From Branchiostoma floridae (Eukaryota > Chordata > Leptocardii > Amphioxiformes > Branchiostomatidae): DNA of 64,000 nt. The position numbers and the translations under genes were made by a program. The notes below the pieces were generated by a model. That model saw only the letters and a list, made by a program, of their open reading frames with translations, did not search any database and had not been told where the DNA came from. The DNA is taken from positions 13,838,537 to 13,902,536 of the forward strand of contig NC_049982.1 in assembly GCF_000003815.2 (NCBI RefSeq), written 5' to 3'. Below are positions 32,501-44,500 of the stretch, in pieces (positions within the stretch are counted from its first letter, which is position 1; every line of letters starts with the position of its first letter).

Positions 32501-35500
32501 GTGCCATGGCCTCGTCCATGCGGGGCTGCTTGTCCCGACACCTCATGCCGAGCAGCGTGAAGACAAGCACGGCAGTCACCAGCAGCATGGCCCCCAGCAC
32601 TGCAGCCACCCAGTAATACTCCGACAGCCAGGCCAGGATGGCGGACTCGCCACTGTGGGCAGACGTGGCCTCACAGCTGCAAGGCTTCTCTGGGGACTGG
32701 AAGCAGACTGGGACAGTTAGATTGACTTATATAGAGATGAAATCACAAATCTATAGCTATGGCAAATAACCATCAATTCAGTGCCCTGCCAGAGTTGACC
32801 TGTCCTTGGTGCTGAACAACTACTTTTTAACAACATCTTTGTTACCAATCAAGGAGGTTCAGTCAATTTAAACAATTTAAGACCCAGATCCATATTGCAT
32901 CTATTGTGCTTGTTGCACAGAACAGCAGCTTCCTTAAAGTGCATATGGAAGGTGGTGTTTTGGCCATTGTGACAAAGCCCTTTGAATGAAATTAGTCAAT
33001 GATGGTCAACAGTATTACACCTGTTTCTTGCCGTTTCACCAGAGTGCTAATATCTTAATACCGTAATATGGCATAGACAAGTTATATTCTCAGTGAGGAC
33101 ACAGAAACACACCTGACACAGACAGGTTGTACAGGAGATGTGTAAGTCGATGGTCAGGTACTCGTTGTACCCCACGGGCTGTATGGTTACTGTGGAAACC
33201 TCCGGTGCAGACAGACATGAGGACGGGTCCACCTCTGCTGTGATTGTAAACGTTACCTGGAGCACACAAGAGGGAGGGGAGATGATGAAGGTTAGACATC
33301 CAGGTAATAAAATGCACAAGATAACAGTTACTCAAGCTATAAATGGAAAGATTTGTAATTGGTCACTCAGACAGGCATTTCAGATGATTATCACATTCCC
33401 GTGGGAGAGGGAATAGATAACTAATTCCCTGTTGAGACACATCACTTTGCTCTACTATTTCTTAAGAAGAAAAGGAAGTAAGGATGAAAAAAGTCAAATC
33501 AGATTGACATTTGATATGTACTTCTAGCTGTATAGCAGATTGTGGGATCACACCACCTAGGTCAAGCCATACATTATCTAAAATAAATTAAGGAATATGG
33601 AAGTCACAACATTCTTATGCCTTGCCTGTACATGATGTATTCTGAATCAAAATCTGTCCAGAAGCTATTTTGTACAACTTAAACTTTTACTTAGTGGACT
33701 AAAGTAATCCACTTCAAGATTAACAGACGCAGTGCTTGTTAATTGATAATTGGCTTACTGTTTCTCCCAGTAAGACAGGGTGGCACTCGGAGGAGGCAGT
33801 GCTGTTGGGTTGATGGGGACACTTGGCAGTGATTGACAGGTCCACCCCGGGCGGCACACTCTTGGTGAGGAGGCGAATCCTGGAGGTCAGCTCCTGAGAT
33901 GGTTGATAGAATAAAATGTGAGATATATGTCTATTATTGCTGTACAGATTGCTAGTATGTAAGAAACAAACCCTCAAACCCTGGAAGTATCTATCCATCT
34001 TGATATGGCTTAATTCTATTTTTCTATCATGTTTATACATATGCTGTTGTCTTTGCACCCAAATAACTCAAGCAACCTAAAAGGAAAGTTCACATTGTGA
34101 CAATTTTACAACTTGCCTCATATGCATCACTAACTAGGTCCAGAAGGTTGGAGGAATCATTGGCCAACAGCTTTGCAGTAGAGCCCTCCAGTAGCTGACT
34201 GAGTTCCTGCAGTAAGGAAACGGGTCGTGCTTCTTATTTGCTGCTGACTTGATACACATAGGAAAAAGTTTTAATTATCCTGCTAAATCAAACTACACCA
34301 TACATCAATCAAACTGAAACTAAAGAGAAATGCAGTAAGTTAACAGGCCAGAGTTTCAAAGGGTCGTCTTGAATTTATTGTAAGAACATCTGGTCCTCAC
34401 TAAGGTTTACAGTACCTCATAGATGTGCAGACTCCTCTGTGTGACAGCAAAGATGCTCATCGTGTTGTGTTCCTCCAGTAGTCCCTTTAGCTGGGCAACT
34501 GAGGGGAAATCCTGCTGATACAGATAACAAACATAATGTTCAGTCCCAGGCATATGATTGCGCATTTAAGGCTGCAAACTATTTGATGAAATCTTATTCT
34601 TATGGAGACTGTTATGAGCCGGTGGTAAGGCTATTGATAAATTGCAAATAACAGCCGCACACTGGACATTTTTGAGGAGCACATGGTTTATTGTGTCCCT
34701 TCTCCAGGATTCTAGCACCAGAATGAGGTCACAGGAGGTCACAGGACTAATCTACTTCTAAAATAGGGGGGGTTTGGGTAGGAGAGATCACATAGTTCTC
34801 AGTGGTTCATAACATACCTCCCCTAACAGGAGAAGATTGACAAGTCAATCTGAATAATCATAAAGATATGAAACCACTGGGTAGACTACTTAAAAGTTAC
34901 ATTACGGGTATTATAAGGAAGCTACAAAAATAAAGAATGTTGACACTTCTGTCCTTTGAACATTGAAATAGTGATAGCAAAACTGACTGTTACAATATTA
35001 AGCATATAGATATGGGAATATGGAAACATAAAAATATGGAAACGGATCTAATTCGTATAGCAGTGAGTTACACTTCAGAAGACAAACCCTATAGCTCTAC
35101 ATAAAGAGAACCAGCTGAATGTCTGGCACACTGAGGCACAAACTACATACAAATTACATGACGACAGTGAAGTTTGTTTGGCTGTTGCAAAAATTACAAC
35201 TTGGGAACAGGTATTGTATAGCAATGTATAATATGCTTCAGAAACAAACCCTGGCTGACGTAAGAGAAAACCAGCTGAATGCTTGGCACCTGATACACTT
35301 ATAATCTACATGCATACATTGTTGAAAAACATAAAAGTGTCACAATTTTGTGCTGGTTAAGTAAGCCTTACAAATCGGTAAACAGAGAAGTGTGAGGAAT
35401 GTACAATACACCACTGGGAATAGCTTAGAAGTGTTGGCCCTTTGTTTCCTTTGGGAGACTCACCCTGGGCTAGCATAATGGCTACCACATGTGCTGGAGC

Positions 35501-38500
35501 AAGGCTTGCTTGTGAGCACACGTGGCACATGGAATGTGGATAAAAAGGGAATTCAGAATAAATCTGCAAATAAAACAAAGATCGAAGCAATACAAATCAA
35601 AACTGGGGTGTAAATCTTACTGTAGAAGTCTGAATGTTTGAAATGTCTCTGCGACAGTTCGGTAAATCCTTTGTGTGGTTTTGCTGGCTGGATATGTGTT
35701 GAATTTTTCTGGGGAGTCCACAGCATGCACGATGAAAGATTCCAGAACGTTCCTTCGCTTCTGTCCTACCCGACGACTGGAAGCTTGCTTCACCTCCTGA
35801 CGTAGTACCTCAGACCTGAACACAGCCTGCTTACTCTCCCTCCATAGAATCACCCGCACGGGAAATGTGACAGAAGTTCACTTTCTAAAGGCTTCTCTCT
35901 TGAGATGGGATCACCTTCGGTGCCACCCGGACTTTAGAAGCGATCGAGCTGTCCGCCCCGCTCTGACGGCGAAATGGAAGACTGGATACAGTGCCATGTT
36001 GAAACAACCTTCTTGGTTGAAAGAAGCCTGGGTCTACAAGATGGAGTGCAGAGCTGACTTCTCAGCCGTTCTGTCAGTAAGAGTTTTCCGCCAGGATACA
36101 GTTCATTCCCTCTTCCTCGTTTTTAAACGCTGGCACTCATAGTTGACTGCATCCAGTAAATGTAGGGTAAAATATTGCTGGAGGTTTGCCCTTGGAGTAT
36201 AGAGACAGAGTGTTCCAATCGATCTCGCCCTCCCACTGCGGCGTAGCACATGGTGGAAAGTCTTCAGCTCTGCTGTAAGTTTTGGAGCGTTGGATACAGT
36301 TCTGTTCCTCTATACCGTGCTGACCGTCATCACAATTCCTCTCCGTGTCCGTGACGCCATTTGTTATGAGCCGGTGGTAAGGCTATTGATAAATTGCAAA
36401 TAACAGCCGCACACTGGACATTTTTGAGGAGCACATGGTTTATTGTGTCCCTTCTCCAGGATTCTAGCACCAGAATGAGGTCACAGGAGGTCACAGGACT
36501 AATCTACTTCTAAAATAGGGGGGGTTTGGGTAGGAGAGATCACATAGTTCTCAGTGGTTCATAACAGAGACCACAGAAATGCTGGCCCAACTGGTTCATG
36601 TTTGTTAGAGCATACAATTGGAACACAATGGTCCAATACGTATATCTCTTGTTAATTGGATTCTTATCTTAGAGATTCAGGTGCCACAGAACAGGGAGGG
36701 CCATCTTTCCCATTCCCCCTGTTTCCCTCAAATATGACTCTGACCTGGTCCACTGCATCCTTGAGGAAGTTTCCGTCTGACCCAACATGACATCGCCCAT
36801 CATTTGGTGTGACCAGCCCAGCTAGCTTCCCATCCCCAGCATAGTGGAACCCGGCATCTGTGGCCACCAGGAGGAGTCTGGTAGCCTGCTTTCTCCACCC
36901 TATTGGTCCCTGAGAACAGACAATAATGTAAAGATTAACTGTGTAATGCATCATTAACTTAGCTTTTAACTCAAGAGCCATTCTTGTTAGGCTAAATGTT
37001 TGCTGTAATTGCTGCCTTCTAACCTCTATCAGAGCAGGCATAAATCTATTCACAATGGTTTGAAGATATGCAACAAACACCACAGTCCTCCTCACCTCAC
37101 CTCACCTCACCGGTCCCACAGTCCTGTTGTCATACAAATACTTGTATCATAATGTTTTATGTTTTACCTGGCACACAGTGGCCTGCAGCATCCCATCCAG
37201 GACACCCTCTGGGAGGTCCGCATTGCTGGAGTTCTTCTGGAATCTGACCACCTCTCCCAGGCGGTCAGTCTGGTTGGTCAGCGGCAGGACGTTCTTAAAG
37301 ATATACGGCCCGACACAGCCTGCACATGGCTCTTCCAGTCTAGGAAGAGAGACATACATTGTAAGATTTATCTGAAAAAAGCTATTAAACAAATGCAAGC
37401 TGAAGTATAGTCTCAAAGTTTTAAAATGAATAAAGTCTTGGCCTCCAAGACTGGTACAGTTAAATTCATGTACACATTTTTGTACTGTGATCTATTTCAA
37501 AACTTACTTGTAGACCATCTGACCCTTCTTCTTGTCAAAGTAAAATGCAGTGAATGCAAAGGGATCCACTGGTTTCTCCACAAATGCCCCCAGGCCAAGG
37601 CGGAAGCTCTCTGTCTTCTCAGATAACTTGCGGGCTGTGTATAAACAAGGAAGGGCACTCTGAGTCATATACATTGCAAAATTGTTGCAAAAGTCTTTTA
37701 ATGTTTTAAATATTCTTTTCTACTATCATGATATTTGGATAATTGGTACATGACATCCAATGGCTACTAATATTATAATTATCTCTTATTATCCTTTTTT
37801 ATATCCAATCCCTGAAAGGCTGCAGCTTCCATATGATGACATGATAGTAGCCATGATTCAGACTTACCCAGATGTTTGCCCAGCTTGGTCAGCTCATCTC
37901 TGAATTCCTGCATGGACTTGGACATGTCCAACAGGTAGTACAGGTCAATGGGGTAGTCTTCTAGTCGCCTCACCTGCAGATCAAATGATACTCGACTCCC
38001 TGTGGGTAATGGGGTACAAGAAGTCATTCAGCAATAATTTGATGATTCATTTTGTGCAATAATTTGATGATTCATTTTGTCCTCAATGTGTTCCACATGG
38101 ATCCCCAAATTAAATACATAGCTCAATTGGTAGCAGCCTCAGAGTTGAGTTCCTGGTTCCAATTACTTGGTAACTGGGAGACCCCTGGTTGAAATCCTGG
38201 AAAGGGCATCTCAATTGTCAGTTGGGGCTCCACTAATCTTTCAGAAGGGATGTAAAATGGAGGTCATTACAAACTCTTCCAGTACATTTCAGCCGGTTGA
38301 GCCTGAACCACTTTGAGAGCACTTAGTCTTGTACTTGATGACACTTATCCCTACCTGGTCGAAGGTCAATTGCGACCCTTTGAGGTTGCAGGCGGACAAT
38401 GTCCCCTTGCTGGGCACCAGGCGGGGTCAACGACTGGTCCTGGGAAACAAGGAAAAATAGAACAAAGCTGCAATAAATCATACTAAACCCTCTGATGAGT

Positions 38501-41500
38501 CTGTAAGTTTCAAGGCTGTTAATAGGCTGATCAGGCAAATATCCAAACCTTGACACTTTGAGACTTAGACTAAAATCAAAATTAATACAATGTTAATACA
38601 CCTCATCAGTGATTTCATTCTTTTTTGTGTGTCTATGCAGGTCTTAAAAGCCAGATGAATTAAATTAAAGCACAGGTATTTGCAAGGTCAAACTCATAGT
38701 CCTGAAGCTTAATCGTATACTTTAAGCTATTCTATATATACTAACGTTAGAAACTGTAAATCAAACACACAATTTGTACAGTGATTTAACTCTTTTTGTG
38801 TAAAGTTACAGGTGTTACCTCTGTAAACTGCAGGGTGCTTCTCTCTCCCGGACAGTGGAAACAGTCATCTGACTTCCTGTAGGACAAAAAGAGGGAAATG
38901 TTACCATTACATATGGAAAATGGAAGACAACCAAAGAATTTTATTTAAACAGTCAATATTAAAGCACGTCAAAGATATGAAAATGAAAACTGAAAACTGC
39001 TTACTTGATCCGTACATTCCTACACATGCAGCCACCTGTTAGATTCACCTGGAGGGAGGCAACAGACACAAATCACTGTACAGCATTGCACATTTGTTGT
39101 CATTGCTGTGAAATACGTAACGGGGGCCGCCCTAAGACGGTCCCCGTCGTAAGACGGTACGGATTTTTTGCTGATCTTATTATCCATAAGTACACCGTGT
39201 TTGTTGCCACTGACTATGCTGATTACAAAGGTAAATAAACCAAGTCCATGCACACAGCTTTAATTTGCATTCCAAGTATACTTTAACATATTTACTTCAT
39301 GTTTTTTTAAGAGCAGAATTCTAACAGTAATGTTGACAGTGCTGAATCACTGCGGTCACCGGCCTCTGCGTATTGGCGGCTCGTGTCGCTAACTATACGA
39401 ACTCATCCAAGCAGTCACACAACTGCCATGATACACATAAATAAAGCTCCATAAAAAACTATGAATATGGGTCTTCAAATGTTTGTTGAGTAGAAACCCA
39501 ACCAAAAGGAAGCGAAATAAACATTGCCACCATTGTACTCCCAAGGGAGTGTGGCCGTGAAGGTGGCAGACTAGAGAACGCTCCAAAGATTTATTTGACT
39601 GTTACAAATGATTCGTGCTGTCTATGAAAATAAGACTTGACAGAGAGATGTAGATGATATTTTCATATAATCAGACAGAGTTTTGTTGATGTTGGCGGTG
39701 TCGTTTTTTCGTAATGGTTTTTTTAGTCGGGCATTCACAATCAGTGCATTCAGCCCATTGCCCGTAAAACATCAGCTGGATTGTTCTAGGTACAGACTTC
39801 CTCATGTGAGACAAGAAGTACATACAGTCACGATTTTACTGTCAAAAGAAAGCTAAAATATCATACTATTAATTTTTTTCTGTGTACTTAGATTTACCAC
39901 TTACTTCTGAAGAGAGCAAGATATAAAAAAAGCGTACCGAGTTAGGCACACTGTCCAGCGTAGCACAAAATTGGAAGGTTACATACACGAAATTGTCTCT
40001 CAGTGTTTGCCGCTTGTAACACGCAGCGCGAAAGGTTCATGAACCACATGAATGCATTTCTTATTCAAGTATGTTGTTCAAATCTATGAGTAAAAAATTC
40101 AGTCATCAAAATTTGACCACTCTCAGGCAACTAGCGATGGAGCGCCATGAGTTTGAGCGCAAGAAAAAGCGTACCGTGTTGGGGCACCTCCCGTTAATAT
40201 TACCTGGGGTTAAAACTTGTAACATTAGATAGCTCAATAACTCAAAAATCATTTTCTTTGTTTGTTGTCTACAGATATTAAAGTTCAATAATTAAAAAGC
40301 ACTAACTTACATATATGTGAGCACTAGTGCTCTGGAGTAGGGGGTAGTCATCCACTGCTGGGAGAACACCCCTGTCGTCCACAGGAGGGAATAGTGACCT
40401 TCGACGGGCGCGGAATATGGAGAACTCCAGAATTATGGGAACTCGCGCAGTGGTATCTTCAAATTTATCCTACAAAATAGACAGATATAATTTTTCTTAA
40501 TCAATAGATTGACTAGTTTAACCAGTGTACATTTAATAGGCTATGATATGACAGATGTTGTTATACAGAATGAGATCTCAGGTTGTTGCAAAATCAATAT
40601 GAAGACGATTCATATACTATCAAAGCTTTAAAACATACATAGGACATCTCATCTGCCTGACCTTGATGTATACTGTGATGGTCTTGGACTTGACATGTTT
40701 GAGGTAGACCCTGAGAGGTGCCTGTGCCTTGTATGTGGAGGACTGGTTAGGGAAGAACAGTCTCCTCTCCAGACCCAGCTGGTCCCGGGGGCTGTCAGCC
40801 TCCACCGTGTAGTCAAGATCTGGCAGGAGGAGCAGAAATATATTTTACAATCAGGTCTTGCAGATGATATCTATTTTTGAATGGAATTATATCTAGTTTT
40901 GATTGAAATGTTCCCAGTCAAACTGATGACATTCCATCATAAAAACAGTTACGTACCCACATAGCTGTCTGCTGCTCCTGGTCCTGAGTACAAAAACTCT
41001 AGCTTCAACTTCAAACTGAAACAGAGAAGAAGAGACTGAGTCCTGAATGGCTTAAAAATCAAGGTTGGGAAGGTAGAAATTTGCTTAGATACACTCCATA
41101 AAATACACAATAAACTGTTCTGCATTGAATTTTGTGGACATTAGGAATCAGAAAATTACAGAAAAGATTGGTCGTTCAGAAACTCAAGTATGGTACAATG
41201 CTGTTGTTAACAACTGATGTAGTGAAACCTGTAACACCTTTTTTTCTCACATTTTTAGCGCTTCAGCTGGTAAAATGCTGTTTGCTGCAGTAACATATCC
41301 TTAGCCAAATGTCTGTAAAACTGTAATCCTATACCCTTGTTAATTAGATTGCGAAGTTTAGAGTACAATAACATCCTGGTGGCACTTGCAAAGGCAGTCC
41401 TTGTCCAGAATTAAGAGGGAGTATGATGGTACTTGTGATAACCACTCATACTCAAGGACCATTCTAGGGAGGGTTAGCAAAGGGTTTTGTTAGGTCTGCA

Positions 41501-44500
41501 ATGGAGTGTTCTAGATATTTTTCATGCACCCTTGCTTTCAACACCTCTTACCTGCAGACCCCTCTATGAGACTCGTTAAGGGATGGCTACAGAACAAAAT
41601 AAGCCAGTTTTTGAAGGGTGATGATTTGAGAAATACAACTCCAGGTTTTCTGCAAGCTGTTTTCAGGCAAGGTAAGGTATAAATTTGATGTGACAAAAAA
41701 GAAAATCATAATCTCATGGTAACTTAGCCATTTACTTAATGTTACAGAATTTTTTGGAATTTCAAGTTTTGTAGAAGATTTATTATGATTTATTATGTCT
41801 CATGCTACTTTGTCAATGAAACAAGCTTTTTGCAAAATATTTAGAACTTTAAAACTTAGTGGAGAATATTTTTGTGGCATGAAAAGCTGTAAGTGTTAAC
41901 GCTAATTCACCTTTATCTGTTGGGTAACCCATATTCGTTGCTTTTAAAAACAGGATATTTTGGGATATCACGTTGACGGACGTTAGTTTCAAATTGCAAT
42001 ACTTTGAGGATATTGCAGTTTAGAACTACAACCCGCCAATTTGATGTGCCTAAAAAACGTTTTTAAAAGCAATGGATATAGGTTACCCAACGGATAAAGG
42101 TGAACTAGCGTTAAACCATTTGAAGGAATGTTGGGGAAAAATACCATGCTTGCACAAATATTTTTTTCTAATCTAAAATTTTGCAATGACAGGTACACTT
42201 TGCCTAAGGTCAGGACAGGACATTGTAAGAAGGACACAATGCGGTCAACCTATCTACAGATAAGGGTGTGCTTTGCAGCTGTGCTGTTCATAGGATTCCT
42301 CTCTGCAGTTGTTTACATTTCTGCTGTCATGAGTAGAACTTCTCATCACCATGACGACAGAAGTGACATGGAGACGGCTGACCATCACTCCATCAGAACG
42401 CTCCACCCTGGTACGAGTGCCGATCCTCCTGTACATGAGGAAGCTGAAACTGTTGATGAGGAGGACCACAGGAAAGAAGCTGAAGAGCAGCCTGCTTGTA
42501 AATACCCTGACCTGAAGATGAGTAATCCTGAAATCAACCACCTGTTGTTCGATCAGTCTCATCTGCACTGTGGAGGACGACCAGTGAACTACCTGACGTA
42601 CCTGGACAGGGAAGCTGGCAGTGGTAAAGCTGTCATCAGGCTGAACGCCTCTGCCCTTCTTCCCGGAGAGAAACTGATCAGCTGCAGGTACATCAAGATA
42701 GACTTTCTAACAGACTGGGACGACAACACCATAATTGTCCACACAAGAAACTTCCAGGACAACAACGAGACCTTGGATTTTCCCTTTGAGCACGAGTTTG
42801 CCAGGGTGAACTGTCAATACACTGCAGAGATCTTCAGTGGAACTGGGACTGAGGTGGTGGTGAAACAGCATAACAATATGTTCCAGCAGGTCAAGAAGAA
42901 ACCCACTGTGGAGAGAAAGGCTAAACAGTTTTATACTTCAGGTCGGATGAAGGAAGCCTTGGGTGGTGGTTTGAATGTACTCATGGTGGGAGTGGACTCC
43001 ACGTCTAGGATGAACTTCATGCGCAAACTGCCCAAAACTTTCCAATACTTCACAGAGACACTGCAGGGGTATGTCCTGAAGGGCTATAATGTAATAGGAG
43101 ATGGCACGACTGCCCAATTCATTGGAATGTTTACAGGGTTTCTTGAGGATGAGTTGCCTAATGCTAAGAGGGGTACAGCAAACGCAACCCTTTGTGATGT
43201 CTTTCCTTTGATCTGGAGGAAGTACAAGAGGATGGGCTACGTGACAATGTTTGGGGAAGATGAAGCTTGGACAGGGACTTTTCAGTACCGAACAACTGGA
43301 TTCTCATACCAGCCTACCGACCACTACATGCGGCCCTTCTGGCTTGCTATAGAACACCTGCCAGGCTACAGGTACTATGGACAGTTCTGCCTTGGTGCTA
43401 CTCCAAAGCATCACTACACCTTCCAATACATGAAAGACTTTGTGGACAAATACAACCAATCTCTCAAGTTTGCCAGTGCATTTCACTCCCAACTCAGCCA
43501 TGACAGTGTGAACTTGGTACAAGCTGCAGACCAGGACATCCTGGACCTCATCAGCTCATGGCACAACAAGGGTTACCTTGACAACACTGTCCTGATCGTC
43601 TTTGCCGACCATGGCGCTCGTTACGGAGAAATCAGGCAGTTCCTTCAGGGTCGGCTCGAGGAGAGGCTGCCATTCTTTGGAATAGCCATCCCCAAGTGGA
43701 TCAGACAGAAACACCCGGAAATTGCAGAAAACCTGCGCAAGAATCAAGAACGTCTCACCACAGCGTTTGACTTCCACAAGATGCTGCAGCACATCCTGGA
43801 CTACCCAGGCGATCCCTCCCGTTTTCAGGGACACGGCATCAGTCTGTTCCAAGAGATCCCACTGAACAGGACATGTGAGGATGCCAAGATTGCTGACCAC
43901 TGGTGCACATGCTTGCAGACTATCTCCATTAGTACAAGTAATGATTACGTCATAGCATCAGCAAAATACTTGGTCTCTTACATAAACAGCTTGACTTTGC
44001 CTCATCGAAACAACTGCATGGAGCTTACCCTGAAAAACATCACCCATGCCGAGATAATCAAGCCAAATAAAAGGCTCCTGCAATTTCAAGAAAGCAGCCT
44101 TCAATTCCACGTGGCCAAATTTGGCAACATGCTTCGTCTTCCCTTCATCGATTTCATGCTCACTGTGGAAACCGAGCCAAACGGAGGGATGTACGAGGCT
44201 TCTGTGAGGAAATGGCTAAAACGTAATCACACGGAGGTGACAGCAGATATCAGTCGGATTAACAGATATGGGGACCATCCCAAGTGCATCCGAGATAAGT
44301 TCCCACGTCTGAGGAAGTACTGCTTCTGCAAAGAGTTTCTTCATCAAACGTAGGGAGACTTTCCTTTTCCCAAACATTTTGTGAACAGTTCACCCTAATG
44401 ATCTGTTTTAGATACAAAGGAAAAATCAAAAATGGTATTTACCAGGTGTAGTTTTTGCCACCCAAGTCACATCTGATGTCAGGGTCAGGCGTTGAGGGAT

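Larger units (their letters stand above)
33113..38439 (-). other. Gene B exons 19-27: integrin beta hybrid and beta-I domain
   Basis: Exons 38355-38439, 37868-37999, 37508-37634, 37168-37339, 36745-36909, 34416-34511, 34117-34206, 33759-33893 and 33113-33256. [15 protein letters not shown] opens the hybrid domain and [16 protein letters not shown] the beta-I domain (MIDAS D718, S720, S722). The synergy site NADLPEG, the specificity-loop CAGC and the late [16 protein letters not shown] are present. The ADMIDAS pair that follows DxSxS in most beta chains is Glu-Phe here instead of Asp-Asp. The hybrid domain closes with CTTCLCQ. No I-EGF or beta-tail exon follows. The 172- and 96-nt exons match gene A exactly in length. 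The donor after 34117 is GC (GAG|GCAAGT). Confidence 0.87.

Noticed and set aside
29524-32696. The kinase as an independent gene downstream of an integrin gene
   Set aside because: The TM exon continues in phase from the hybrid-domain exon, no signal peptide precedes it, and the whole model sums to an exact multiple of three with one stop.
35617-36142. Short frames inside the LTR element as gag/pol remnants
   Set aside because: Neither shows zinc-knuckle, protease or reverse transcriptase motifs.
42128-42238. Upstream ATG of the nested DUF229 gene as the true start
   Set aside because: It would put 37 extra residues before the signal anchor. The ATG at 42239 gives the usual type II N-terminus and a better context.
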